From: Bifidobacterium margollesii | Lineage (GTDB): Bacteria > Actinomycetota > Actinomycetes > Actinomycetales > Bifidobacteriaceae | Reading direction: 5' to 3' | DNA: 64,000 nucleotides | Assembly (NCBI RefSeq): GCF_002860355.1 | Contig: NZ_NMWU01000019.1 | Span: 1-64,000, forward strand | Shown here: positions 40,629 through 49,083 of the stretch, piece after piece | Layout of the letters: the number at the start of each line of letters is the position of its first letter | Position numbering within the stretch: position 1 is the first letter of the stretch | Notes under the pieces: model-generated | Told to the model about the DNA's origin: nothing | Database searches by the model: none | Seen by the model: the letters and a program-made list of their open reading frames with translations, nothing else | Translations under genes and position numbers: made by a program

Positions 40629-40654
40629 GTCTTGTCATCTATAGATGACAAGAC
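40629..40654. promoter_or_regulatory. Perfect 26-bp palindrome with TGTCATC-N4-GATGACA core
   Basis: Perfect palindrome; core TGTCATC (40633-40639), spacer TATA, GATGACA (40644-40650). It is upstream of the peptide/ABC operon (minus strand) and overlaps the last codons of virD4, whose stop (40639-40641) lies inside it. Same core as the sites at 52989, 55201, 56143, 60699 and 60759, so probably an operator for the NarL-type regulator at 54459. Confidence 0.75.
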
Positions 40655-42306
40655 TTATTACTAAAGAATGGCGGTATGCCTCTGAGCAAGTAGATGCACT
40701 GATCGGTAGGTATGCGCCCGAGTTCGTCCGGGGTGAGGAGTTTTCGGGCGTTCTTGCGGGTGCTGCGCGTCCAGCTGCCGTTGAGGCCTTTGGTTTCGCT
40801 GGTTTCGATGACGTCGATGGTCTGGTCTCCGAGCCGGTCGCTGATGTACTTGGTGGTGCTGGGTTCGTTGCCGCCGAGGAAGAGCTGGCTGTCGCAGTTG
40901 CCGGCGATGGTCTCCCAGTCATCCCGATAGAGGCTTTTGCCTTGGCTGACGGTCTGGAGGATGATGCTGCAGCTGATCCGTCGGCTTCGTATGGTGGCGA
41001 TGAGCCTTACGAAGTTGGGGATCTTGCCGATGTTGGCGAATTCGTCGAGCATGCAGTGCACGTCGCGGTCGAGCACGCCGTCGGGTTTGGCGTCGGCTTT
41101 GCGTACAAGCGTTTCGAAGAGGCATTGGTAGAAGACGCTGGCGATGAAGGAGAACGTGGCATTGGTGTCGGGCAGTTCGAGGTAGATGATGCGTTTGCCT
41201 TGGTCAAGGGTTTCGAGCCGGATGTCGTCGCCGTCGAGAATCCGGCGCACTTCGCGTACTTGGAGGGGTGCGAGGTGGACGCCGGTGGTGATGATGATGC
41301 TTTTCTTGGTTTCGCCGGCGCCTTTGAGGAACGTGTTGTATTGGGCGCATGCGAACGCGAGCCCGTCGAGCATTCTCCGGGTTTCCGCGTCGTAGTCGTC
41401 GGGGTGTTCGCGCATGCGGTGGATTTCGGTTTGGGTTTCGGCGAAGAGCGCGTCGATGATGTATTCCTTGTCTTCGTCTTGTTCGCTGGCTCCCATGCGG
41501 TCGAGGGTGTCGGTGACTTGGTTGAGGGTGGGGTTGTTTTCGGTGTAGTAGGTCCATGCGATGAGGGCGCATAGGAGTGCTTTTTCGGCGTCCTGCCAGA
41601 AGCTGTCTCCGGTTTTGCGGTCTCCGGTGGCGTTGGTGACGAGGTTGTCGGTCAGGCGCAGGATCGCGGATTGGGGTTCCTTGGAGTCGATGTAGCGCAT
41701 GGGGTTGAACCGGTCGGATCGGTCGAGGTGGATGAGGTCGAGCGTGTTGACCTGGTAGCCGCGGTCGCGCATGGCGTGTTCTGTGTCGCGTTTGAGTTCG
41801 CCTTTGGGGTCGGTGACGGCCCAGTTCATGTCCACGGACAATAGGTTGGGTTTGACGTAGTAGCGGGTTTTGCCGGAGCCTGATGAGCCGAGCAGGAGCG
41901 CGTTGAGGTTGCGTAGGGTGCGTCGCGTGTCTATGGAGAGCCGTTCGGTCGCGGTGAATCGGATGTTGTGGGATTCCACGGGGTCGATGAACGGTTTGAT
42001 GTCCTTCGTGGTGCCCCAGTGAGCGGAGCCGTGTTCCTCGCCGCTGCGCAGGTTCAGGCGTGCCGTGTACTTGTATGCCCAGATCAGCAGGCCGACACCC
42101 ATTGCGGCGAGTCCGCACATCAGGTCGGTATGGTTCGTGGACAGGTGGAATGGGTGGTACAGGTCGAGCCAGAACCTGTTCATCAGGTCGATCACGCTCG
42201 TGCCTTCATCCAGGTCGGTGCGTATCTGGTAGCCGATCTTGTCACCCAGCCAGAACAGCGTGAACAGTCCCATGGCCGCGGGCAGTATGGCTTGCAGACG
42301 TTTCAT
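40639..42306 (-). CDS. VirD4/TraG-family coupling protein
   Basis: 555 residues. Two N-terminal transmembrane helices (~8-28 and ~60-80), Walker A GSSGSGKT (140-147), Walker B VHCMLDEFANIGKIPNF, and late motif IILQTVSQGKSLY. It brings relaxase-bound DNA to the T4SS. The C-terminus ...RGIPPFFSNKSCHL lacks the charged, KYD-type tail seen in most relatives after the FF..K motif. The final codons and stop come from the 26-bp palindrome, suggesting the 3' end was replaced when the downstream peptide module arrived. Overlaps the preceding gene by 4 nt. Confidence 0.92.
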   Translation of the reverse strand: MKRLQAILPAAMGLFTLFWLGDKIGYQIRTDLDEGTSVIDLMNRFWLDLYHPFHLSTNHTDLMCGLAAMGVGLLIWAYKYTARLNLRSGEEHGSAHWGTTKDIKPFIDPVESHNIRFTATERLSIDTRRTLRNLNALLLGSSGSGKTRYYVKPNLLSVDMNWAVTDPKGELKRDTEHAMRDRGYQVNTLDLIHLDRSDRFNPMRYIDSKEPQSAILRLTDNLVTNATGDRKTGDSFWQDAEKALLCALIAWTYYTENNPTLNQVTDTLDRMGASEQDEDKEYIIDALFAETQTEIHRMREHPDDYDAETRRMLDGLAFACAQYNTFLKGAGETKKSIIITTGVHLAPLQVREVRRILDGDDIRLETLDQGKRIIYLELPDTNATFSFIASVFYQCLFETLVRKADAKPDGVLDRDVHCMLDEFANIGKIPNFVRLIATIRSRRISCSIILQTVSQGKSLYRDDWETIAGNCDSQLFLGGNEPSTTKYISDRLGDQTIDVIETSETKGLNGSWTRSTRKNARKLLTPDELGRIPTDQCIYLLRGIPPFFSNKSCHL

Positions 42307-42737
42307 TGGTTTCCCCTGTCTCTTTCCAAGCCTCCGCGGTGCTGCGTCATGGTTCTTCGCATGTCATCGCCTGCGGGGGCATCGGTCGGTTGCGGGATCC
42401 GGCCGTTGATGCGGTGTTCGGCGCGGACGCGGATGTTCGTGAGCGTCTGTTCCTTGGTCCATGGCGGATCGTCGGCCGTCGGATGCATGACGGCGGTGTC
42501 CGCCGGCAAAAGTTCATCGTGCCCGGACGTCGGCTGCCTGTTTCCCGAGTCGGCGGCGATGGTGATGCGCGTGAGGCCTTGGCGGTTCTCGATGGTGTCG
42601 CCTCCGTCGCACATCGCGGCAAGGATGCGTCCCACGGGTGTTCCCGTATCGTAGATGGCCGGGTTCCCGCGTGTGATTGGAGCGCCGTTGGTTTCCTCGC
42701 CTGCGTCAATGATGGTGATCGTTCGCGCCGTGTTCAC
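42303..42737 (-). CDS. Hypothetical protein upstream of virD4
   Basis: 144 residues, soluble, rich in Thr, Gly, Asp and Arg (RITIAADSGNRQPTSGHDELLPADTAVMHPTADDPP). No domain recognised. It overlaps virD4 by 4 nt and the upstream gene by 4 nt, so it is translated as part of the mob operon. May act as an accessory factor; no direct indication of function. Confidence 0.65.
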   Translation of the reverse strand: MNTARTITIIDAGEETNGAPITRGNPAIYDTGTPVGRILAAMCDGGDTIENRQGLTRITIAADSGNRQPTSGHDELLPADTAVMHPTADDPPWTKEQTLTNIRVRAEHRINGRIPQPTDAPAGDDMRRTMTQHRGGLERDRGNQ

Positions 42738-43042
42738 GGGAGCGTGTCCTTGACGCTGGTGTGCAGGGCCATTTCATCGGCCAGGATGTATGCTTCGTCG
42801 GCGTTTTCCTCTTCATGGATGATGCCGTGGACGATGAGCCGTCGTCCCTGCAGCGCGCCCTGTTCGCGTAGGTATGCCGCATGGTCTCCGGCTGCATGCA
42901 CGCGGATGATGAGCGGCGCGTCCATGGTGCCGGCGTTTACGGTCAGGGTTGCCGTCGTCCTGCTGTTGCCGTCGGTGTGGAATCTGGCGTCATCGGTGAG
43001 GATGCCGCGCGCATAGGCCTGCGGGTATCGGGCGTCGCTCAT
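42734..43042 (-). CDS. Small protein, possibly OB-fold / SSB-like
   Basis: 102 residues. The order of short strands, RGILTDDARFHTDGNSRTTATLTVNAG, then PLIIRVHAAGDHAAYLREQGALQGRRLIVHGIIHEE, looks like a single-stranded-DNA-binding OB fold (cf. the SSB pattern 'A.f.vav' and 'GDhva.yl.kG..v.v.G.l'). Start ATG 43042. If correct, it could coat transferred single strands in the recipient. Overlaps its neighbours by 4 nt on each side. Confidence 0.6.
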   Translation of the reverse strand: MSDARYPQAYARGILTDDARFHTDGNSRTTATLTVNAGTMDAPLIIRVHAAGDHAAYLREQGALQGRRLIVHGIIHEEENADEAYILADEMALHTSVKDTLP

Positions 43043-43752
43043 CGGCTTGGCCTGCGTTTTCTGGCGGGTTTGCCGATGTTCGGGGCTTTGCCTTGGACGG
43101 CGTTGATGGCGTCGTGCCCGATGGCGCGGGCGTCGCGGCCGCCGCCGGTGAGCGCGTCGGATTCTGCGCGGGCCTTGGCCACCCGGACGTGCTTGGAGGA
43201 GAGCGTGTCGAGAGCCTGCTCCCGTGCGGCCATGACCCGAATGCTCCATGGGTCCCGGTAGTCGTAGATCGGTTGGCTGATGCGGGTGCGGTCGGGCAGT
43301 TCGTTGCGTCGGGTCTTGCGGTCCACCGGGTAGGAGCGACATGCGGGGTTCGCGGATTGGATGTAGTGGATTGCGGTGGCGAGGTCGGCGATGCGTTCCT
43401 CCGCCGTTTTGTCCATGTCGATGAGCACGCGGCCCTGCACGTGCTGTTCGTCGCATACGGTGCGCGTCCACGTTTCGTAGTCGCGCACGTCAACGGTGTC
43501 CCGTTGTTCGCGGTCGTGCTGGTATCGCGTGGCGTCGAACCGGTAGGTGATGTCATGCGGGTGCACGTCGGCCGACCATTCGGGCAACGGTTCGATGGGG
43601 ATCTCGCGCAGGGTGACGAGCCGGTACGGTGGTTCGATGTCCCCGTAGGAGCCTTGGGGCTGGAGGATGCCGAAGCCTTCCATGCGCAGCTCGTAGCCGA
43701 GGCGTTTGAGTTCGTCCTGCAGTTGCCGGTAGGCGGTGTCCATGGTGGTCAT
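43039..43752 (-). CDS. Hypothetical mob-operon protein
   Basis: 237 residues, no transmembrane segments. Middle part has YETWTRTVCDEQHVQGRVLIDMDKTAEERIADLATAIHYIQ; C-terminus VQGKAPNIGKPARKRRPSR is short, basic and Arg-rich as in the neighbouring proteins. No recognised domain. It overlaps the SSB-like gene by 4 nt and lies 18 nt behind the ArdA gene. Possible T4SS cargo or relaxosome accessory protein (inference from the tail and context). Confidence 0.65.
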   Translation of the reverse strand: MTTMDTAYRQLQDELKRLGYELRMEGFGILQPQGSYGDIEPPYRLVTLREIPIEPLPEWSADVHPHDITYRFDATRYQHDREQRDTVDVRDYETWTRTVCDEQHVQGRVLIDMDKTAEERIADLATAIHYIQSANPACRSYPVDRKTRRNELPDRTRISQPIYDYRDPWSIRVMAAREQALDTLSSKHVRVAKARAESDALTGGGRDARAIGHDAINAVQGKAPNIGKPARKRRPSR

Positions 43753-43770
43753 GCTGGTCTCCTCGGCGGC

Positions 43771-45216
43771 TTATCGGTTGCGGGTCTTCGTCCGCTCCGG
43801 TGTGGATGGATGGGCTGTGGGGTCGTCGGCGCGCTGGCTGGCCCGTTGACGTATGCCGTCGAGCACCGTGTCCTTGCCTTTCGACGTGTTCGGCTCTTCC
43901 TCTTTCGCCGGTTTGGGGTTGAAGGAGGTGATGGGTGCGGGCAACGCGTATCCCTGGTCGATCGGGGTGATGCCGTCGGCGGGGTCGAGTTCGCCGGCGG
44001 GTCTGGCGCCCATGGTTTCGGCGAGTATCGCGGCAGCGTCGCCGCGCCCGGTCCGGTCGGCGATGATGCGTTGGAGGGTGTCCTCCAATCCTGCGCTGAT
44101 GTCGGTGGAATCGGCGGGCATGATGCACTGGTAGACGGGTGCTCCCCAGTTCGTCGCCGTGCAGGCGAGCGTGTATTCCATGATGCGTTCGCCGGGTTCG
44201 AGCAGTGATTCGAGCCGGAACGGTTCCCGTGCCGGCATCTGGTCGGGATTGGCGTGTTCGGTGACGAGTCTGGCGAACGTGGCAGAGCCTGAGGGCATGT
44301 CGCCGTCCAGCTGGTCGGCCACCGGTTTGATGAGGCCTTGGACCTGTTGGCGCAGGGTTTCGTCATCGGCGTCGTTGGCCCGCATGATGCGTTCGGTGAT
44401 GCGTTCCGTGCCGTCCGATCGCATCACGTTGTCGTGCGTGTCTCCCCAGCTTTCGATCATCCGCATTGCGTCGGGGGCTGACTGCGTCGTGGCGTCGAGG
44501 CCGGGCTCGTTGTCGGTGTAGGCGTCGATGATCTGCTTGAGTTCCGTGTCGGAATACCGTTTGGTGTCGGGGATGGTGGCGTCGAGCAGGAACCCCTGGT
44601 CGGCGAGGGTGACGTTGTCGTTGATGGCGGCGTCGCGCCCGTATTTCGCCACGTCGAAGTACATGCCGTATGGGCCGTCAAGAAGTTTCGCGAGTTCGGC
44701 GTTTTGGTTGACGCAATGCCAGCCGTACATCTCGTCCAGATCGGGCGTGTTCTCCTGCGTGATGCCTTGCGGCGGGTCGTAGGTCATGTATTCGATGTCC
44801 TCGGATTGGACGAGCAGGTTCGCCAGTCCGATCGGGTCGTGCACGCTGTTCATGTCGGCCGCCAGCCGTACCGCCTCCAATGCTTCGGGCTGGTCTTGCG
44901 TGAAGATCCGGGCGGCTTGTGCGAGCGTGTTCAGGGCGTAAATGTCTTCGTATTCGCCGGGCCGATAGTCGAGTGCGGCGAGCAGTCCCGCGTATTCGTG
45001 GTCGAAGATGCCGTATTCCTCGTAGACGACGCCTCCTTGGCGTCCGATCTCATAGGCTTGCTGCGCGTCGAGCGTCAGTCCGACCTGTTCGGTGAGGAAC
45101 CGGTCGATCCGCTGCTCGTCCGTGGGCAGGCGCAGCCATCCGCCGATGAGCGTGCCCTCGTTGTATCGGCCGAGGTTGCCTACCCATACGTTGATCGTCA
45201 GATCGTCTTCCGCCAT
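43771..45216 (-). CDS. ardA: ArdA-type antirestriction protein with long C-terminal extension
   Basis: 481 residues. The N-terminal ~170 residues match ArdA, a DNA mimic that blocks type I restriction enzymes: INVWVGNLGRYNEGTLIGGWLRLPTDEQRID..., then YEEYGIFDHEYAG. ArdA is normally ~165-180 residues; here ~300 extra residues follow, ending in the tail KGKDTVLDGIRQRASQRA...ERTKTRNR shared with two neighbours. Two ATGs are adjacent; I used the inner one (45216), 6 nt after AAGGAG. It protects incoming element DNA from host restriction. The extension is unexplained. Confidence 0.8.
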   Translation of the reverse strand: MAEDDLTINVWVGNLGRYNEGTLIGGWLRLPTDEQRIDRFLTEQVGLTLDAQQAYEIGRQGGVVYEEYGIFDHEYAGLLAALDYRPGEYEDIYALNTLAQAARIFTQDQPEALEAVRLAADMNSVHDPIGLANLLVQSEDIEYMTYDPPQGITQENTPDLDEMYGWHCVNQNAELAKLLDGPYGMYFDVAKYGRDAAINDNVTLADQGFLLDATIPDTKRYSDTELKQIIDAYTDNEPGLDATTQSAPDAMRMIESWGDTHDNVMRSDGTERITERIMRANDADDETLRQQVQGLIKPVADQLDGDMPSGSATFARLVTEHANPDQMPAREPFRLESLLEPGERIMEYTLACTATNWGAPVYQCIMPADSTDISAGLEDTLQRIIADRTGRGDAAAILAETMGARPAGELDPADGITPIDQGYALPAPITSFNPKPAKEEEPNTSKGKDTVLDGIRQRASQRADDPTAHPSTPERTKTRNR

Positions 45217-46223
45217 CATCGGCTCCTTGTCTGTGATTGTTGTGATTGCGTCCGCGTTCTTGCCGGCGTGGTGGATGGTGCCTGTGCACGGCGTTCGGCC
45301 CTGTCCTTGATGGCGTCGAGCGTCCGGCTCTTGCCGGCCGTCCGGGATTGCGCGGCCGTCGGTTCGGGGTTCTCCGGGCCGGGTGCTGCTGCTGGCGGTT
45401 CCTCGCCGGATCGGGCGCCGGTGGTGGTGACCGGTTTGTTTTCGGCGCGTTGCCTCGCGTAGGCCATGCGTTGCGCTTTGACGGCGCGGCACAGCTGCCA
45501 TGCGTCGTCGATGCGCATGGTCTCGCGTTGCTCGCCTTTGCCCCGCCACAGTTCCACCGGTTCGCCGGGTTTGAAGCTGACGGTCACGTCGCGCCCGTTC
45601 AGTTTGGCGTCCCTCGCATGGTCGGTCAGGAAGCGGTCGAGCTGCCATCCGGTCAGGTCCACGCCGCGGATGCTGGTGCCTTGCGGTATCGCCACGCGCA
45701 TCTTGTCGAACGTGCGCCCGTCCTTGGAAGTCATCCGGTACAGGTGCACGTAGCTGTTGGGGAAGTTCACGCGCGGCCAGATCTCCCTTGTTCTTCCGCC
45801 GGCCGCGGGTTGCGCCGTCTGCTCGCCGCCGGGCCAGCCGACGGCCGTCCCGTCCTGCTTCGGCTCCGGGGCCGGGGTCTGCGCGTTCCCGGGATGTTCG
45901 GACTGCCATCGCGTCGGCGTCTGCATGGCGTCGGGCGTGTTCCATGATCGTGCGGCCTGCGTGCGGATGCGTTGGGCGATCTCGTCGGAGGCCTGGTCGA
46001 GGTCCGGCGCGGGGAAGCCGATCGCGGCGTCGGGCCATGCCTGGTTGTGGCGTCGGATCGCGTCATCGACGACCATGCGGGCGACCTGGCCCAGCCGATT
46101 GTCCTGCGGCATACCAGCGGCCGCGTATTGCTCGCCACGTCGTGCGATGTCCGCCAGGGCCTGCCGGTCGTTGTCGATGAGGTTGTCCATGAGCCAACGC
46201 GCGTTGGCTGAAAGCTCGGGCAT
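45216..46223 (-). CDS. Hypothetical mob-operon protein with shared C-terminal tail
   Basis: 335 residues. N-terminal helical region (ELSANARWLMDNLIDNDRQALADIARRGEQYAAAG), a low-complexity middle (Pro/Gln/Gly) and a compact domain ~145-250 (IWPRVNFPNSYVHLYRMTSKDGRTFDKMRVAIPQGTSIRGVDLTGWQLDRFL) resembling 'DUF' proteins near actinobacterial relaxases. Ends GKSRTLDAIKDRAERRA...RTRTQ, like ArdA and the PcfB-like protein. Stop codon abuts ardA. Unknown function. Confidence 0.65.
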   Translation of the reverse strand: MPELSANARWLMDNLIDNDRQALADIARRGEQYAAAGMPQDNRLGQVARMVVDDAIRRHNQAWPDAAIGFPAPDLDQASDEIAQRIRTQAARSWNTPDAMQTPTRWQSEHPGNAQTPAPEPKQDGTAVGWPGGEQTAQPAAGGRTREIWPRVNFPNSYVHLYRMTSKDGRTFDKMRVAIPQGTSIRGVDLTGWQLDRFLTDHARDAKLNGRDVTVSFKPGEPVELWRGKGEQRETMRIDDAWQLCRAVKAQRMAYARQRAENKPVTTTGARSGEEPPAAAPGPENPEPTAAQSRTAGKSRTLDAIKDRAERRAQAPSTTPARTRTQSQQSQTRSR

Positions 46224-46262
46224 GGCGATGCTCCTTTCCGGTCATGGTCGTCGCGCATCCGC

Positions 46263-47165
46263 TCACCGGGTGCGGGCGCGTTGCTTCGAGGGCGCGGTGC
46301 GGCGTTGGCCTTCGACGCGTTTGCCGGCCCGCTTGCGGATGTCGTTCAGGGTCTGCTGCTTGGTTTTGGGGCGGCGCACGCCGCCGTCCGGGGCGGGGAT
46401 GTCCATGCGGCTCCAGTCCAGGCCCCGCGAGCGTGCGGTCAGGGATTCGATCGCGTCGGCGATGCGTCTGGCCTGGCCAGCCGGGTAGGTGAAGCGCACC
46501 GTGTCGTCGGCGACCCGTTGCGTGTGGTGTGGTATGTGGAGCCGGTCGAGCTGGTCGGTGATAATCGCGGCGTCACGATCCCAGGGCACCGTGCGGAAGT
46601 CGAACCGGCCGTTCGATGGCGATTCGGCGTCGAAAGCGAGGCGCAGCGCGTCGTCGGATGGTTCGAGGAACGGGTTCGGCTCCTCCCGTTCCGGCATCGG
46701 CGTCGTCTCCATGGACGGCTGTGCGTGGTCGTCGCCACCGGATTCGGGAATCGTGGCGGTCTCCTGTTGGGCGAGTTCCCGATTGAGGCGTTCGACGATG
46801 CGCGAGACGACGTGGTTGACCTCATCGGCGTCCCTGCCTTGGAAGTGGAGGAAGGTGCGGCCGGTGTCGCGGTCGTGCTCGATGTGGAAGGTGATGCCGG
46901 CCTTTTTCAGGTCGTGTTCGAGCTGCCGGGCGTATCGTCCGGTGACTTCCTGCACGTTGATCGGCTCGCCGGTGCGATGCAGGGTTTTGCCGTCCACCTT
47001 GCCGGTGGTCCTGATGCGCCGCAGTGTCTCGCCGGTGGCGTGCACGCCGATGCCAAGCAGGTGCAGCGCCTTGTCGAGCCCGTATTTGGTCACGTCGATG
47101 ATGACGCGTGTGCCTTGCTCGCTGACGCGCATCATGAGTTCCTGTGCCTGGTCCTCGGCCGCCAT
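46263..47165 (-). CDS. PcfB/DUF3801-like relaxosome protein
   Basis: 300 residues. N-terminal ~150 residues have the DUF3801 pattern: a helix (VIIDVTKYGLDKALHLLGIGVHATGETLRRIRTTGKVDGKTLHRTGEPINVQEVTG) then an alpha/beta core (FHIEHDRDTGRTFLHFQGRDADEVNHVVSRIVERLNREL). PcfB-type proteins bridge relaxase and VirD4. The second half has FDFRTVPWDRDAAIITDQLDRLHIPHHTQRVADDTVRF, a repeat of similar fold, and the tail KTKQQTLNDIRKRAGKRVEGQ...RARTR. Start ATG 47165 lies 51 nt behind the relaxase stop. Confidence 0.75.
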   Translation of the reverse strand: MAAEDQAQELMMRVSEQGTRVIIDVTKYGLDKALHLLGIGVHATGETLRRIRTTGKVDGKTLHRTGEPINVQEVTGRYARQLEHDLKKAGITFHIEHDRDTGRTFLHFQGRDADEVNHVVSRIVERLNRELAQQETATIPESGGDDHAQPSMETTPMPEREEPNPFLEPSDDALRLAFDAESPSNGRFDFRTVPWDRDAAIITDQLDRLHIPHHTQRVADDTVRFTYPAGQARRIADAIESLTARSRGLDWSRMDIPAPDGGVRRPKTKQQTLNDIRKRAGKRVEGQRRTAPSKQRARTR

Positions 47166-47216
47166 GGGATTCTCCCGTCATCCGTCGTGGTTCGTTGCGT
47201 TCCAGCTTCCGCCGGC

Positions 47217-48668
47217 TCACCGGTTCCTGCGGCGGACACGATGCCCGTCATCGCGGCGTTGCGCGCGCCGTGCGCCGTCGGAGCGTTCGGAGGCTGGCGC
47301 GGTGCGGGCGATGAGCCGGCGCAGGGCGAGGGCGTCGGAAGCCAGGTTGCGGGTCTCCTGCTCCTCGATGGCGAGCTGGGCTTCCAGTCCCGTGGCGTCG
47401 GCTCCCTGATCGTGGTTGTCGGCGATGAGCGCGATCAGGGCGCGCATGTGCTTCGCGTTGCGTTCGACGGAGTCGGTGAGTCGGCCGAGCGTCGCCAATC
47501 GGCCGTCGCCCTCATCAATGACTTGGGCGAGCACATTGAGCTCGCGCAGGCTGTCGGCGAGCCGGTCGCAGGCGATCGCCTGACGCAGCGCGCGCCCGTT
47601 CACGCCGGTCATGTCCCGGCCGTCGAACCGTTGCCGACAGTAGTCCTCAAGTCGCAGCGCGGGCCGTGCGAACCATGCGTACAGGCTCTCGCAGTCCGTT
47701 GACCGCACATAGCCGCCGTTCCCGTCGGTGAGCACCTGTCTGACGTCGTCGGACAGGTAGGCGTGCCAGATCCTTCCGTCGCGCACGAGCCGGTCGCACG
47801 GTATTGCCAGGTGCAGGCGTCCGTGCGTGCCGGGCACCCGCACGGTCACCGCCGTATCCGTCCGACGGGTGATCATGGCCTCATGGAAGATGATCTCGCT
47901 GAGCGTGCGCCGGTGGATCTTGCCCATGACGGCGAGCATGTTGTACGCCACGCCCAGTCGCCGGTCTCGGATTCCGCGGGTCTGCCCGCATGACGTGTAG
48001 GTGATGCGTCCGCCGCGAACGGTCGCGTTGACGCCGAGCGTCGCGAGTTCGCGGCGGAATCCCGCGAAGTCATGGGCGTTCATGCAGGCCGTGTCGATGC
48101 TGGTGCGCAGCCGGTCCTTGAGGTTGCCGCCTCTGGCGCTCAGGTGGAGTTCCCCGATCGACGGGGCCACGCGCCCGGACTGTTCCGGCATGAGGATGTG
48201 CAGCCCGTATTCGCGGCACAGCCGGTCGCTGATCTTCCGCCATTCGCCCAAAGTCCCTTTCCGCAGACGCAGGGCCTTGCCCGTAATCCGGTCTGCCGGG
48301 CAGATGAGGATGTGGTTGTGCATGTGGGACCTGTCGGTGTGGGTGGCGATCACGTAGTCGTGCGTGCCTCCGGTGATCTCCCGGACGAACCGTTCCCCGA
48401 TCAGATGCGCCAATCGGGGCGTGACCTGGTCGGTGGGATCGAACGATTGGATCACGTGCAGCGCCAACACGGCGCCCCGTCGGCGTGAGCCGCCTTTCGT
48501 GGCGTCCAACGCACGTTCGAAGCCGCGGGCGATGGACTCGGCGTCCGTGATGTCATCGCCGACGGTGGTCGAGGCCCACCGGTAGCCGTCGGTCTTGGCC
48601 GGGTTCGTCACGTAGGCGATGCTGCGGGCGAGCGTGCTTTTGATCTTGCCGATCTTGACTACAGCCAT
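47217..48668 (-). CDS. MOBP-type relaxase
   Basis: 483 residues. The N-terminal relaxase domain carries the catalytic tyrosine candidate Y19 (SIAYVTNPAKT) and the metal triad in HTDRSHMHNHIL (H110, H115, H117, H119), diagnostic of MobA/VirD2-type relaxases of the MOBP class. C-terminal part is helical and ends RAQRRDDGHRVRRRNR, Arg-rich as expected of a T4SS-exported protein. It cuts the transfer strand at oriT and pilots it through VirD4. It overlaps mobC by 10 nt. Confidence 0.93.
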   Translation of the reverse strand: MAVVKIGKIKSTLARSIAYVTNPAKTDGYRWASTTVGDDITDAESIARGFERALDATKGGSRRRGAVLALHVIQSFDPTDQVTPRLAHLIGERFVREITGGTHDYVIATHTDRSHMHNHILICPADRITGKALRLRKGTLGEWRKISDRLCREYGLHILMPEQSGRVAPSIGELHLSARGGNLKDRLRTSIDTACMNAHDFAGFRRELATLGVNATVRGGRITYTSCGQTRGIRDRRLGVAYNMLAVMGKIHRRTLSEIIFHEAMITRRTDTAVTVRVPGTHGRLHLAIPCDRLVRDGRIWHAYLSDDVRQVLTDGNGGYVRSTDCESLYAWFARPALRLEDYCRQRFDGRDMTGVNGRALRQAIACDRLADSLRELNVLAQVIDEGDGRLATLGRLTDSVERNAKHMRALIALIADNHDQGADATGLEAQLAIEEQETRNLASDALALRRLIARTAPASERSDGARRAQRRDDGHRVRRRNR

Positions 48669-49063
48669 TCGGGCACCCCTTTGGGGTCGACGTCGGTCTC
48701 CACCCGGATGCTCAGGCCCGCGACCAGTCGTTCCGCCTGGCGCAGCTCGTCGAACACGCGCGAGAGCATGGCCAGGTCCGTCTCCCGCGTGGTGTTCGCG
48801 TGACGGGCGATCTGGTTGACGTTGTTGCCGATCCTCGCCAGTTGGGCGCTCACGTCATGCAGGTTCGCGGGCACGGTGATGTTGACGCGGTGGGCGCATC
48901 TGATCCGGTTGCGGGCGAACGCCATCCATCCCACGGGCCTGAGCCCGGCTTGGATACGCTGACGGTTCTCCACTTTGAGCGAGTCCGCCACCCACCGCCA
49001 TTCCTCCTCGCTGAACGTGACCGTCTTGCGGATCGTCCTGGAACGGTTGCCTTTCCAGCCCAT
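48659..49063 (-). CDS. mobC: MobC-family relaxosome accessory protein
   Basis: 134 residues: RHH-like N-terminus (RTIRKTVTFSEEEWRWVADSLK) and the MobC signature HDVSAQLARIGNNVNQIARHANTTRE (~87-112), followed by helices. It opens the oriT strands for the relaxase. GGAGG precedes ATG 49063. It is the first gene of the mob operon, directly downstream of the predicted oriT. Confidence 0.9.
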   Translation of the reverse strand: MGWKGNRSRTIRKTVTFSEEEWRWVADSLKVENRQRIQAGLRPVGWMAFARNRIRCAHRVNITVPANLHDVSAQLARIGNNVNQIARHANTTRETDLAMLSRVFDELRQAERLVAGLSIRVETDVDPKGVPEWL

Positions 49064-49083
49064 CGGCGCCTCCTCATATCGGG

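Noticed and set aside
40645-41574. Plus-strand frame antisense to virD4
   Set aside because: virD4 has Walker motifs and full family length; the antisense frame has only biased composition.
42734-43471. Arg/His-rich 245-codon minus-strand frame over the mob genes
   Set aside because: It overlaps two better frames that are tightly coupled by ATGA junctions.
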